Source: Impatiens glandulifera
Taxonomy: Eukaryota; Streptophyta; Magnoliopsida; Ericales; Balsaminaceae
Reading direction: 5' to 3'
Length of the DNA: 64,000 nucleotides
NCBI RefSeq assembly: GCF_907164915.1
Contig: NC_061869.1
Span: 37,882,840 to 37,946,839, forward strand
Positions 31,690 through 44,270 of this stretch are shown here, piece by piece (position 1 is the first letter of the stretch; each line of letters opens with the position of its first letter). The position numbers and the translations under genes were made by a program. The notes beneath the pieces are model-generated. The model did not search any database and was not told the DNA's origin. It was given only the letters and a program-made list of their open reading frames with translations.

Positions 31690-34420
31690 TTATTTGGAGG
31701 AGAAATTCATTGGTATCTTGACAACGATGTGAGTAACCAAATGTGTTGCGACAAGTCGAAATTCGTTCAGATTGAGAAAAAGGCAACCGAAAATATCACG
31801 TTCGAAGATGCTTCGAAAATCCAGATTGAAGGCAAATGTATCATTTTGATTCGGTTGAACGATGGTACACACAAGTTTATTTACGATGTGTATTATGTCC
31901 CTAAATTAAAGAGTAATATTTTTTAGTTTGTACTCATGGAAAGAGGCTACTAAACTTTAATGAAAGATCGTAATCTTTGGCTACGAGATGGAAACGTTAA
32001 CCTAATTGCAAAGATGACAATGTCGAAGAATATGATGTTTGCGCTCCCTATTCAAATTGAACGGTCAAATTACTTGCAAGTGTCTATGACGGATCCAGCG
32101 TGGTGTTGGCACATGAGGATGGGACATCTCAATTTCAGTGGCCTAAAAATGATGTCCGAAAAGAAAAATACTGAAGGGATGTCTTTGATCAATCATCCAG
32201 ATTAACTTTGTGAAGTGTGTCTTCTAGTAAAACATGCAAGAGAAAGCTTTCCAAAGGAAGCAACGACAATAGTAACAAAGTCGCTTGAATTAATTCATGC
32301 CGATGTTTGTGGACCGATTAAACCATCGTCTTATACTAAAAGTAATTATTTTTTACTTTTCATCGACGATTTTAGCCGGAAGACTTGGGTTTATTTCTTG
32401 AAAGAAAAATCTAAGAGTTATGACACTTTTAAGAATTTCAAAACTTTGCTGGAGAAAGAGTCTAACTATATAATTCGGGCGTTGAGAACCGATAGAGGTG
32501 AAAAAATTACTTTTAATATCTTTAACTATTTTGAGAAGAAAATGACATTAAGCGTTTTCTCACAGCTCCAAGATCTCCACAGCAAAATGGAGTGGTTGAA
32601 AGGAAGAACCGATCCATCCTCAACATGGCTTAGAACATTATGAAACATAAGAAGATTCCAAAAGAATTTTGTATGGAAGTAGTGGTTTTTGTAGTGTATC
32701 TCCTTAATCGTTCTACAACCAAAAGCGTGAAAGACGTAACACCAATTGAATCTTTGAGCGGAAAGAAGCCAGATGTGTCTCACCTAAGGATTTTTGGGAC
32801 TATTACCTATAAGAATGTGCTAGAGTAATTGAGAATCAAACTTGATGATAGAAGCGAGAAGTTTGCGTTCATCGACTATGTCAAAAAAATAAAAGGGGTG
32901 CAAGCTTTACATTCCTGTCAATGGAAAGATTGTTGTGAGTCGTGATGTGAAGTTTGATTAAGATGTTTATTGGAATTGGGAAGTTAATGAAGATTCCGTC
33001 AACGAATTCTTCTCATTCTTTAATGAGGGCAATCAAGGAGAAGAAACATGGCAGCTCGCAATTCCTAGGACGACACCGAACACATCTTCTTGTACTTTTT
33101 CATCAAGTGAAACCCCTAATGAAGGATCACGAAGGATGAGAATTATCCTAGAATTTTATGAGAACACGGAGGTAAAGAATGATGTCTCTATGTTCTGTCT
33201 TTTAGCCGAAACAACGCATTTGAGTTTTGAAGAGTCTAGTAAGGAGAATAAATGGAGACAAGCCATAGAATAGGGGATTCGAGCTATTGAAAGAAATGAT
33301 ACATGGGAACTCACTTCTCTTTCAGCGGGTCAGGAGTCCATTGATGTCGAGTGGATATTCAAGAGAAAAAGAATGTCAAAGGTGATGTGAAAAAATATAA
33401 AGTGAGATTAGTCGTCAAAGGGTATGCACAAAGACACGAAGTGGACTATGATGAAGTATTTTCTCCGGTTGCTCATCTAGAAACAATCAGATTTTTTGTT
33501 ACATTAGATGTACAAAAAAATTGAAAAATATTCCAATTGGACGTGAAGTCAACATTTCTTAATAGTTTCCTTGATGATGATGTTTTTGTGGAGCAACTAG
33601 AAGGCTTTGTGATGAAAGGACAAGAAAGGAAAGGTATTAAAGTTGTAGAGGGCTTTGTACGGTCTCAAACAAGCGCCTCGAGAATGGTATAGTCGGATTA
33701 ATGCTTATTTTTGCGAGAAATGATTTCAATGATGTCCACGTATTCACTTTATGTAAAAATTGATAAAAATGGAGATTGTTTATTTGTTTGCCTCTATGTG
33801 TATGATCTTATTTTCACAGGAAATAATCCGAGTCTCTTTGAAGATTTCAAGAATGATATGGCCCGAGAATTTGAGATAACAGATATTGGCTTAATGTCAA
33901 TTTATCTCAGATTAGAAGTGCGTCAATTGGATGATGGAATTTTTTTTGGGCAACAAGCATGTGTGAAGGAAGTTCTGGATAGATTCAATATGTCGAATAG
34001 CAAACCGGTGGCTACCCTTATGAAAGTTGGATCTAAATTAAGCAAATACAAAAAGGAAAAAAATGTGGATCTCACACTGTTCAAAAGTCTCATTGGATGT
34101 CTATCGAATACTATTTTTAGTTGGAAATTATTAGTTAATTCATGGAGGTGCCCACGATGGAGCACATGAAGGCAACAAAGAGGATTTTGAGATATTTGAA
34201 AGTTACTATTGATTTTGGACTGTATTATTCATTATCCAAGGAATTTCAACTTGTTGGATATTCCGATAGTGATTTTGCCTTAGATATAGATGATTGGAAG
34301 AGCACAGCTGGATTTGTGATTTTTATGAGGTCTTGCAATTTCGTGGAGTTCAAATAAACAAACAATAGTCTCGTTATCAGCTTGAGAATCTAAATATGTC
34401 ACGATGACAACATACGCTTG
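31690..34420 (+). pseudogene. Element C pol (PR-IN-RT-RH), inactivated
   Basis: Protease at about 31690-31926: the usual WYLDTGASNHM reads 'WYLDNDVSNQM', so the DTG active site is gone. GAG-pre-integrase and integrase: 'WCWHMRMGHLNFSGLKMM' (32098), then 'HADVCGPIKPSS', 'LRTDRGEKITFN' and 'RSPQQNGVVERKN' in a shifted frame (about 32570), and 'VYLLNRSTTKSVKDVTP' (32690). RT at about 33280-34100: 'LDVKSTFLNSFLDDDVFVEQ', and the catalytic YVDD reads YVYD at 33795-33806. RNase H at about 34150-34420: 'MKATKRILRYLKVT' and 'GYSDSDFALDIDDWKSTAGF'. Many stops and frame changes. Sequence type differs from A, B and D. Confidence 0.85.
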
Positions 34421-35352
34421 TCATGCAATCTGCCTAACGTTTCCAACAACTATTTGTTCTAAGTCAAAAATTATGTATAGGCGTGAGTCACAATTAAGAA
34501 TTGTTCTTCTGTCTCGATTGAGGATGGCTCATAATGAGCGAAGAGCCTAAGATCATTATGATTCGATTCGCCGGAAGAGGGGAAAATCTTCTTTTCTATA
34601 ACCGGAAATGTAGGACGCGTGTTCTAGAGTTGTCTCGACGGAGGATATTTGATTTGATTGTCGTATGATGAGGTTGAACATCGTCTCTGGCCAGAGATAA
34701 TTCCCATGTGCTTAGTATTCGTCTAGTTCTTTTTCTGCTCGTTCCAAGCACTTTCTTCCCGGTCCACTTACAAGCATGATGTTTCGGTTTTTTTAAATCA
34801 AATAAGGACTATTTGATGCTTAATATATTTTAAATAAATATTAGCCTTCTAATTTATTTCAAGACACAAATAATTTTCTAAATATTTGAAAAAATATAAA
34901 AGGGCTTAAAATAATTTTTTTAACCAAAAAATAATAATTTCAAAATTTTAGGACTCAATTTGACATATTTTTTTAATGTTTTCAAACTTCAGGAGCTCAT
35001 AAATTTAATCTTACCATTCAAAAAAGTATGAGAAATTGTTTAGATAACTCTTGAATTAATTCTAATTTTTCTATACACTCACTTTAATTTTTGAAATATT
35101 TTTAAAGTGTGATCATTTTCGGTCTTCTCACAAGTATGTTCCTAAGTTTTTCTAGTCTACTTTTTATAATGTAATATAAGATGTAGAAGCATAATTTAGG
35201 AATGGAATTAGGCATAACCAGTGAGCTAGACTAAAAATAAAATTTATTTTAAGGTATATTTTATAAAAGTTTTTCAAATAGAGTGGTGTAAAAGATATTC
35301 ATGTATAATAACTAATAGTTTCGTAGGAGAGACCATTCATTTGAACGGACGT
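34421..35352. other. Unassigned; junction after element C
   Basis: Element C's RNase H can be followed to about 34420. The word CTAACGTTTCCAACA (34436-34450) nearly equals the end of C's 5' LTR (CTAACATTTCCAACA, 30698-30712); apart from this no 3' LTR is recognisable. The rest is AT-rich with no gene that I can support. Confidence 0.45.
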
Positions 35353-35595
35353 ACATGTCACAACACTGAACCAAAGAAGAATCACTGATATAATAAAAGA
35401 GGTAAAAAAAAGTTTAAATGTCAAAGGCTAAAAATTTTAAAAATTAAGTTAAAAAGTTGAAACTAAATTTCTTTTCTACATGTCACACCACTGAACCAAA
35501 GAAGAATCACTGAAATAATAAAAGAGATAAAAAAAAAGCTAAAATGTAAAAGGCTAAAAAGTTTAAAAGTTAAGTTAAAAAGTTGAAACCAAAAA
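35353..35595. repeat. Two-copy tandem duplication, period about 125 bp
   Basis: ACATGTCACAACACTGAACC (35353) and ACATGTCACACCACTGAACC (35478) start two nearly identical copies that end just before element D's left LTR. Function none apparent. Confidence 0.85.
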
Positions 35596-35599
35596 GTCT

Positions 35600-36182
35600 T
35601 GTTGGGAAAAATGTATATTCTATTCCCTACTTGATTGAAAAACTTAGGAGCTGATACAGTACAAGTAAAAGTGGAAATAAAAAACACAATGCATACACGA
35701 TATTTATATGTGGAAAATCTCCTCAAATCAAGGAGTAAAAACCACGGGACTTTACGTCCAGTTTAAGCTTCACTATAATCAGAGTTGGGAATACAAACAA
35801 GATATAACAACCTTTTAATACCGCGAAAAGATAAAAGGGCATAACTAAAAAGATACAACTTTTTGGTCCCAAACAAGTGAAATAAAAAAACTCAAATTAT
35901 GAAGAACCTTTAAGCCCTAGAAAAACTTTGTTTGAATCTCCGACGTGAGTTTGATGAACCTACGCGGCTGTAGACAAAAATCTGCTACAAGATTTTCTCT
36001 TTCTTCCTCTCTTTTAAATTTTGACTTCTGCTTCTTAATGACGGTTGCCGCTCTTTTCATACTAGAGAAATTATGTTATAACATAACCCTTTAAATACTA
36101 TAATACCTTTAATGAATTAAAAGTGAACTTGAACCACTATTGGACCTTTTTCATAGTTGAGAGCCCAAACAAAAATCCAACA
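35600..36182 (-). repeat. Element D 3' LTR
   Basis: 583 bp, TGTTGGGAAAAATG...AAATCCAACA. Pairs with 39748-40331 over its full length with scattered differences. Confidence 0.95.
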
Positions 36183-36239
36183 AACTCCCCCTCACAACTA
36201 TGGGAAAGATGTTGTCAACCCAACGGTTGAACAACAAAA

Positions 36240-38840
36240 CTCAAACTTGCTTTGTGGTAGTGCCTTAGTCATCATATCGGCGCAATTATCGTCTGTATGC
36301 ACCTTTTCTAAATTTAAAACTTTTTAATTAACGCATCCCGTATCCAATGATACCTTACATCAATGTGTTTGGATCTAGAATGAAATGTTGAATTTTTCTC
36401 TACATAAATAGCGCTTTGACTATCACACAGAAGCACATACCTTTCTTGCACAATATCAAGTTCAAATATTAACTTCTTAACCCAAATCAGCTCCTTACAA
36501 GCTTCCGTTGCTGCAATATATTCAGCCTCCACAGTAGACAACACAACACACTTTTACAGTCTCGGTTGCCAAGAAATAGCTCCCCTCTAAAATTAATCAA
36601 ATAGTCTAAAGTGGATTTTCTTGAATCAACATCACCTGCCATATCTGAGTCGGTATAACCAACTAAATTCGGGTTCTCATTTCCAAGGAAAAGTCTCATA
36701 CTTGATGTGCATCTGAGATATCTCAATATCCACTTCACCGCTTTCCAATGTTCTTTTCCCAGATTTGAAAGAAACCTGCTAATAGTACCAACATCATAAG
36801 CTAAATCTGGTCTTGTGCTAACCATAGCATACATGAGACTACCAACAGCTGGACTATAGGGAACATTCTTCATATATTCTTTCTCATCATCATTTGAAGG
36901 ACTATATTTGAAGCACAATTTAAAATGATCCGCTAAAGGTGTGCCGACACTTTTAGCATTCTCCATATTCAATCTTTGTAACACTTTCTCAATATATTTT
37001 TCTTGAGACAACCATAACTTTTTCATCTTTCTGTCACGACTGAAGTCATCTTAACAACATGAGAGAAAATTATGTCAAAGTCAATTCCTTTTCTTTGACT
37101 AAACTTTTTGACAACCAAACGAGCTTTGTATCGTGGAGCTAAAGTATGATCATCTTGCTTCAGTCTGTATACCCACTTGTTCTTCAAAGCTTTATTTCCT
37201 TTTGGTAATTCTACCAACTCAAAAGTATGATTATCATGTAGATATTGTATCTCATCTTTCATAGCATCAACCCATTTATGCTTGGACTCACTATCCATAG
37301 CTTCTTCATATGACTCTAGATCTCCCCATCGGTCACTAAAACATATTCATTACTAGAATATTTCGTAGAAGGTTGTCTATCTCTTGTTGATCTTCTAAAT
37401 GGAAATGTAGATAATTCCTCTTGTTCGTTACTAATATTCTCCATTTGAACGTCATGTTCATCTTGAGAATCATCCTGTTGTAGTTGATTTTCTATTGAAC
37501 TAGGTGAAACAGATAATTGAACTGGATCTGAATTTGTCCACTCATCTTTTTCCTTCAACTCACTATTTTTAGCTCTATCAATGTTTTCAATAGTCTCATC
37601 TTCCTAAAATATGACATCATGACTTCTGACAATCTTTTTTGCAACTGGATCGTATAATCTGTAACCAAATTCATCTTGGCCATAACCCAAGAAAATGAAT
37701 TCTCGACTCTTCACATCCAGCTTTGATCTTTCATCCTTTAAAATATGAACAGAGCACATGCATCCAAATACTCATAAATGATCATACAAAATATTTTTAC
37801 GAGTCCATACCTTATTTGGAACTTCACCGTCCAAAGTTACTGTAGGACTCAAATTAATATCATGTAATATTGTGAGTAATGTTTCACCCCCAAAACGTTT
37901 GAGATAACTTTGTTTCTAAACGCAAACATCTAATCCTCTCAACAATTGTTATGTTCATCCTTTTTGTAAGGCCATTTAACTGAGGAGTCTTTGGAGGTGT
38001 TTTCTGATGTCTAATCCCTTGTTGTCTGCAGTATGCATCAAATGGACCACAATATTCACCACCATTATCACTACGAATGCACTTATCTTCTTCTCGGTCT
38101 CTCTTTCAACAAGATAATGGAACTCTTTGAACTTGTATATGACCTCATCTTTAGACTTCAAAACATATACCCAAAGCTTCCTGGAATGATCATCAATAAA
38201 TGTTACAAAATAAAAAGCACCACTAATAGTTCGTACATTTAAAGGACCACAAACGTCTGAATACACCAGCTCTAAGACTTTTGACTTTCTTGAAGGACGA
38301 TTATGCTTGAACGATACTTTAGTTTGTTTTCCAGCAACACAATGAGAACATTTCTCCAAATCGGTCTCACTCAAACCAGAAATATCATTTTTCTTAACCA
38401 ACAGATTCAACCCCTTTTCACTAATGTCTTCGGTGTCATAATTTGGAAGCATCTTTACTCCGTACAACATTCACATTATTCTGCATATCAAAGTTCGCAT
38501 CAAATATAAATTAGAATATTTCTTTCCTCAAGCTATAATCAAGTTACCTTTAGAAAGTTTCCATTTTCCAGAACCAAAACTACTTGTGAAACCATCATCA
38601 TCAAGTTTTCCAGTTGATATCAAATTTAGCCTAATATCTGGAGCATATCGAACATCCTTAAGTAATATTTTCGACCCATTACCAGAATCCAAGAAAACGT
38701 CACCAATGCCAATAACCTTAATTAAGTCGTCGTTATCCATCTTCAATACTCCAAAATTACCTGAAGTATAAGACGTAAAATAGTCTTTCCTTGGCGTAAT
38801 ATGCAAGGAAGCTCCAGTGTCAAACACTCAACTCGACTCA
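36240..38840 (-). pseudogene. Element D pol, RT core deleted
   Basis: Protease 38827-38528 keeps 'VFDTGASLHITPRKDY' with the DTG active site. Integrase 38470-37976 has the CxxC-containing 'LEKCSHCVAGKQTKVSF' and 'YSDVCGPLNV', 'FYFVTFIDDHSRKLWVYVL'. RT begins at 37298 ('WVDAMKDEIQYL', 'NKWVYRLKQDDH', 'YKARLVVKKFSQRKGIDFD') and stops after 'VVKMTSVV' near 37040. The next recognisable residues, 'LWLSQEKYIEKVLQRLNM' (from about 37015), lie downstream of where YVDD belongs. The palm subdomain with YVDD is therefore absent. RNase H: 'YSPAVGSLMYAMVSTRPDLA', 'LVGYTDSDMAGDVDSRKST', then 'TVEAEYIAATEACKELIWVK' and 'HSRSKHIDVRYHWIRD' (36544-36314). Confidence 0.85.
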
Positions 38841-38869
38841 TTACATACAAGGTTAATTGTATTCTCATC

Positions 38870-39703
38870 GTGGATAGTTACGAGATCATTTGAAGTCGCT
38901 ATTGACATGCGATCTTCTCCAGCATCTTTATTTTGATTAGATCCGCTCATTTCGCGTTTCATCTTAAAACATTCTTTTTTAATGTGCCCTTTTTTACCGT
39001 AATGATGACATTCAGCTGACTTGTACTTTGATTTGGACTTACTTCAACTCTTATGTCTCGCATTGTCTTTTCCACCCTTGTTCATATGTCTCCCCCTATT
39101 TTCAATAACCAACACATTTGAATTTATCGAAGACCCTTGAGATTTTCTTCTTAATTCCTCATTCATGACCCCACTTTTGTCCATCTGTAGAGTTACTACA
39201 CCATTAGCAACAGAATTACAAAGAGAAACCTTAAACGTTTCCCACGAATCGGGTAGAGTAGTCAATAATCAAAGTTCTTGAATATCATCTTCAAATTTAA
39301 TTCTCATGCCTGAAATCTGATCAAGAACACCCTGAAACTCATTTAAATGATCAGCCATACAAGCACTATTATTATATCTCAAATGAATTAATTTCTGAAG
39401 CAAGAATAATTTATTACTTCTAGTATTTGAAGCATATAAATTTTCAAGTTTATTTCATAAATATTGTGAATTTGTATCATGTTGGATGTGGTTGTAAACA
39501 TTCTCTTCAACAAACTGATGAATAAAACCACATACCTGTTCATGCTCAAAATTCCATTCCTCGTCAGATTTGGATGCATGTTTCTCACTACCAAAAACTG
39601 GTAAGTTTAAAGTTTTAACAAATAACATATCCTTCATCTTTCCTTTCCAAATTTGATAATTTGAGTCATTCAGTAAAATCATCATACTTGTGTTTATCTT
39701 CAT
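38870..39703 (-). pseudogene. Element D gag, inactivated
   Basis: Starts MKINTSMMILLNDSNYQIWK (39703), a copia gag start. A stop at about 39455 is followed in frame by 'SNKLFLLQKLIHLRYNNSA' and 'LNEFQGVLDQISGMRIKFED', then a second piece 39265-39044 ('TTLPDSWETFKVSLCNS'). The zinc knuckle at 39012-38969 reads CHHYGKKGHIKKEC, with Tyr in place of the second Cys. Particle protein, no longer functional. Confidence 0.8.
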
Positions 39704-39733
39704 AATTCAATCAAGTCCTAGACAACTAACCAA

Positions 39734-39745
39734 GCTCTGATACCA
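39734..39745 (-). other. Primer binding site of element D
   Basis: Minus strand TGGTATCAGAGC, a perfect match to the initiator-Met tRNA end, two bases from the LTR. Confidence 0.95.
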
Positions 39746-39747
39746 CT

Positions 39748-40331
39748 TGTTGGGAAAAACGTATATTTTATTCCCTACTTGATTAAAAAAATTTAGGAGC
39801 AGATAAAGCACAAGTAAAATTGGAAATAAATAACACAATTCACACACGATATTTTTACGTGAAAAATCTCCTCAAATCAAGGAGTAAAAACCACGGAACT
39901 TTACGTCTAGTTCAAGCTTCACTATAATCAGAGTTGGGAATACAAACAAGGTATAACAACCTTTTAATACCGCAGAAATATAAAAGGGCATAACCAAAAA
40001 GATACAACTTTTTGTTCCCAAACAAGTCAAATAAAAAAACTCAAATTAGGAAGAACCTTTAAGTCCCAGAAAAACTCTGTTTGAATCTCCGACGTGAGTT
40101 TGATGAACCTGCGCGGCTGTAGGTGAAAATCTGCTACAATGTTTTCTTTTTCTTCCTCTCTTTTAATTTTTGACTTATGCTTATTAATGACGGATGTCGC
40201 TCTTTTTATACTGGAGAAATTAGGTTATAACATAACCCTTTAAATACTATAATACCCTGAATGAATTAAAAGTGAACTTGAACCACTATTGTGTCTTTTT
40301 CATAGTTGGGAGCCCAAACAAAAACCCAACA
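39748..40331 (-). repeat. Element D 5' LTR
   Basis: 584 bp, TGTTGGGAAAAACG...AAACCCAACA, partner of 35600-36182. Confidence 0.95.
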
Positions 40332-42206
40332 GGAGTCAAATAAGATGGCGACTCAAAACTCATAAACAAAACCCAGTAGAAAACTCCAAAATCGGGATCT
40401 ATTTTTAGGTAGAACACTATCCATCATCTTAATATATTTGTTCATAATGATGGATCGATCTATTGTCGTGTTTTCATATACCATGTCCAACCTCAACTTA
40501 GTTTTCGTTTTGAATTCGTTAATTGATTATGCAATAATGTATTATTTACTACTGCTATGGAAAATAGTGATGTGGTGCCACATGGGTGCCATGTCACCTA
40601 ATCGACAACTCAACAAAAACTAGTTTATTCTAATTATTATTTTTTAAAATAAATCGATTAAGAAGATGATTTGTAATCCTTCTAATTATGAATAAACTGT
40701 TCTAATAACAGCAAAAGTGATTTTCCCTTTCATTAGGACTATATTATACCTTCTTTTGATTTCTTAATTCTGGCCAACAATCTTATGCTTTATATATCTG
40801 CTTAAACTCGTTAATTGATTGATGATGCGACAGTGTATTATTTACTTTTGAGATTTGTTTGTGATTTTGAATTTGTTAATTGATTGATAATGCAACAATG
40901 TATTATTACTTGTAAGATTTTTTGAGGAACTAGTTGAATTGAATGCATTAGTAATAACTAATAAGGATCATCCATGAATAACAATACTAGTACTGTTATT
41001 CTAATATATTTCTTCATATTGATGTATCTATCTATTTTGGTGTTGTTATATAACACGTGGTTTATTTTGGTATAACGTCTCTATTACTAAGGATAATGTT
41101 TCAAATGTCATAACTCTTGAATTATTATTGATTTAAGGACAATTAACATGATTCACAATTTTCACTACAAACATAAAAGTTCTTAAATTGAAAACGTCTT
41201 TAGTTGCAACTATTTTTTTTTCTCTTAAAATTACTCATGTATTCTAACTGTTATTTCTCTTTTCTTCGTTGATTCAAGAAAAAATTAATAAAAAATACTA
41301 GAAATGTGTGGAGTAATTTTCATACAGAAAAATTCTTGAATTTTTAGTAAATAGTTAACTTAATTCTTTAGTGGGAACTTGATTATTCTATCATTACTTT
41401 GTCCCTAATATATTTGCACCTGTTTGGAAACACTTAAATCTACTTTGTTTTTGTTTGAACAAAAATATTATTTATAAATTTATTGAAAACATTTTTATTG
41501 GCATGTCTATTATTTAAATATTGATTAAGATTAAATAATGTTTTAAAATATATCATAATTATATATATAATTAATGTAATTGATAAAATAACAGCACTAG
41601 AGTTAGAAGAAAGATTGGACTGAAGAGGCCAAAGAGTATCCCGGTATTCTTGATCATGTTCGTTGCACGCCTAAACTTGCATTTAGGGTTTTCAATTTTT
41701 GAGAGGTGAAAAAGAGAACTGGAGTCCAATCCCAGCACTCCGAGTTTCAAAATTTAAGGGTTGTCGGCCGTCACGGAAGAAGGAAAACTCATGTTCGTTG
41801 TTCGGCTGTCCCAAAAGAAAATAAAAAATTTCTGTTAACTGAAGGTATTTTCCAATTTTAAGATTTAATTTTCATAAATTGCTTCAACTTTCAAACCAAA
41901 TGCACCACATTTATGATTCAAGTATCTATAGACTAAGATTTGGGAAGAAGTCTTTTGATTTTATTTCAGTTCTCTATTTCAGACTCCAGCTTAAAAAAAA
42001 ATTATCATAAAAGCCTAATAGGTATTTTGGATGCCTATTATCTCTAATTTCTAATTTAGTTATATGTGTTTAATTCATAAATGTTAAATGTATTAATGTT
42101 ACATAAAGTCTAAAGATGAATAAGATAAAAAGTGGTATGATTATGATAAAAACTGACTTTTTATTTAATTATTTTATTTATTTTCCTATAATATACTAAT
42201 ATAGGT
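40332..42206. other. Unassigned AT-rich intergenic DNA
   Basis: Scattered poly-A and poly-T runs, and two loose copies of a phrase around TTAATTGATTGATGATGCGACAGTG/ATAATGCAACAATG (40815 and 40880). No LTR, TIR or coding segment that I can defend. Confidence 0.4.
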
Positions 42207-43067
42207 TATGGAGAAGTATTTAAAACAAAGTGTTGACTCTTGTAAAAGTGTTAATGAATAAATCAGTAAAAAAACATTAGTGCGTTGAATTTAACCCGGA
42301 TGATGTTATTAATGATCCAGGGCTACGCAAACCAATGAATGAATTTGATATTTCTATTAGAGATCAAGTTTGAAGAGAGCATTTGATTAGAGGCCCTTTT
42401 CAACCTTTTGGTCATAGCTATCATCGAAAACAATTTGGTAAAGTGTGTAAGAGTTTTCAAGATGTTTGGTTTAAAAGGTTTTCATGGTTAGAGTATAGAA
42501 TATTAAAAGATGTTGCTTTTTTGTTTTGGTGTTATCTCTTTACAAACTCGCATAGAGGATGTCGAGTTAGAGATGAGGCGTTTATTAATTCAGGAATAAG
42601 AAATGGGATATAAGAGATTTAAATATTTAATACACATGTTAGTGGCATAGCTAGTGTTCATAATGACGCAAAAACACAACTTGAGGCTTTTCAAAATCAA
42701 AAACAAAGTGTTTCACAACTGTTACAAGCATATGGGCAATTTTGAAAACATGGTATTAGTTGTTAGTTTGATCAAGACGATAAAAATTAAGTCACAAGAA
42801 TTTAGAGAAGAAGGATGAGAAAAAAATATTTGGATGTCGTTAACACATTTTTATAGCAATCATATGATCCAAGTACCTAATATGGAAGAAAATATAAAAA
42901 TTCGTGGTTGTAGCAGGCGTAATGGACAAATGATTACTAATTTTCATCACTATCATGTTAGAATTTTTTATGAGGTATATTCTACATATTTTTATTAAAT
43001 TTTAGTGTTTCTTTACGATATTATTTTCTAATAGAATTTCTTACTTACTTTATTATTATTATTATTA

Positions 43068-43102
<35 letters not shown>

Positions 43103-43640
43103 GGTTCTTGATATAATGATTCAAGAAATGAATAATCGTTTTTCAAAATTAAATATGGATGTGCTTACTTGTATTGCTTGTTTAGATCCAAAAGACTTTT
43201 TTTTCTTAATTTGATATTAGTTACTCCACCTTGTTGACTTTATTCGGAAGATTTCTTATCAATTAACCGTATAATGCTTGAGAAAGAGCTTGAGACTTAC
43301 ATTTACGAAATGAATTTTCAATGATTAGAGATTTGAGAAGTCTTACTAGAAAGATGGTTAAAACTGGGAAGAATGCAGTTTTTTTTATTAGTGTATCATT
43401 TGATTGAGTTGACATTAGTTTTATAGTTAAGACTACTTTTGTTGAAATGGTCTTTTCTGCAATGAAATTTATCAAGATTGATTTACGTAATAGGATGGGG
43501 ATGAATGGATGAATGACGAGAAGGAGATCTTTGCTACAATTGAAAATGAACAAAGTTTACAACATTTTCAGCAAATGAACACTCGTATGACACAATTGTC
43601 TCATCTTGTTTGTATGTCCCCGACTTAGTACGACTTAGTA
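42207..43640 (+). pseudogene. hAT transposase pseudogene (TTF/ZMYM type)
   Basis: Starts about 42209 with 'MEKYLKQSVDSC', then after a stop 'FNPDDVINDPGLRKPMNEFD', another stop, 'HLIRGPFQPFGHSYHRKQFG' and 'FSWLEYRILKDVAFLFWCYL' (42383-42613, the TTF-type zinc-finger region), then 'ASVHNDAKTQLEAFQNQKQS' (about 42655). The middle is largely missing. The C-terminus reappears after an (TTA)n run, from 43104 ('VLDIMIQEMNNRFSKLNMDV'), ending with the hAT dimerisation region 'VFSAMKFIKIDLRNRMG' (about 43450-43500). Many stops; non-functional. Family as in 28800-29110, a different fragment. TIRs were not identified. Confidence 0.8.
43051..43102. repeat. (TTA)n microsatellite
   Basis: About 17 TTA/ATT repeats with one C interruption, inside the hAT pseudogene; possibly in a former intron, as it ends in ATAG just before coding-like sequence resumes. 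Confidence 0.9.
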
Positions 43641-43828
43641 CTGATGATAGTAGTTTAAGTAAGAAAATAATTATTCTATTGGTATACCTAATTTTATATT
43701 TTTGTTATCGTTATTTCTTGTATATAATTAATATATATATATATATAATTCAATCAATCACAATTCCAATTTTAGCCATGTTCAATCACAACTCTCAATT
43801 ATCCTCAAAGAGAATGAGGGCTTTATAA

Positions 43829-44270
43829 TGTAATAGTCTACCTTAGTTACATGTTCTTTTAGCATAAGGGCTATATAAATCAGAGACAATCCTCTAATCT
43901 AGATGAATTTTTAATAACTTTTTATTGTTTACTAATTGGAAGATCAACAGTAAGATGAACCCAAAGGCTTTGTGACACACCATGTAGACTTCTATTCCAA
44001 ACTAACATTTATCAGGTTTAAAATAACTTATTTTTCTTTCTTTTTAAATTAACATAATGTATTGATTAAACTAAATCATTCTTATTTATTTTTATATTTT
44101 AATTTTTTATTTATTAATATTATGATTTAAAAATACCTTCTAAATTTAATTATATATATATACATTTAAATTATTATTTTTATATAATATAGTAAATGTT
44201 ATCATCATTTAATCATTTTCATAAACAATTCCTCAATACATATTAATTTAATTATCTACATATATATAAT
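43829..44270. other. AT-rich non-coding stretch before the tandem array
   Basis: No recognised feature; contains short (TA)n runs. Confidence 0.4.

Larger units (their letters stand above)
35600..40331 (-). mobile_element. Ty1/copia retrotransposon (element D), both LTRs, internally deleted RT
   Basis: Minus-strand element: 5' LTR 40331-39748, PBS 39745-39734 (TGGTATCAGAGC on the minus strand), gag 39703 to about 38870, protease-integrase 38827-37976, RT-RNase H 37558 to about 36240, polypurine tract at 36195-36183 (GAGGGGGAGTT on the minus strand), 3' LTR 36182-35600. Flanks are AGTCT (left) and GGAGT (right), so no clean 5-bp duplication is visible. Stops, a mutated zinc knuckle and a missing RT core make it non-autonomous. 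Confidence 0.9.

Noticed and set aside
42383..42613. 76-codon frame as a small host protein
   Set aside because: Its sequence is the TTF-type zinc-finger part of a hAT transposase, with stops on both sides.
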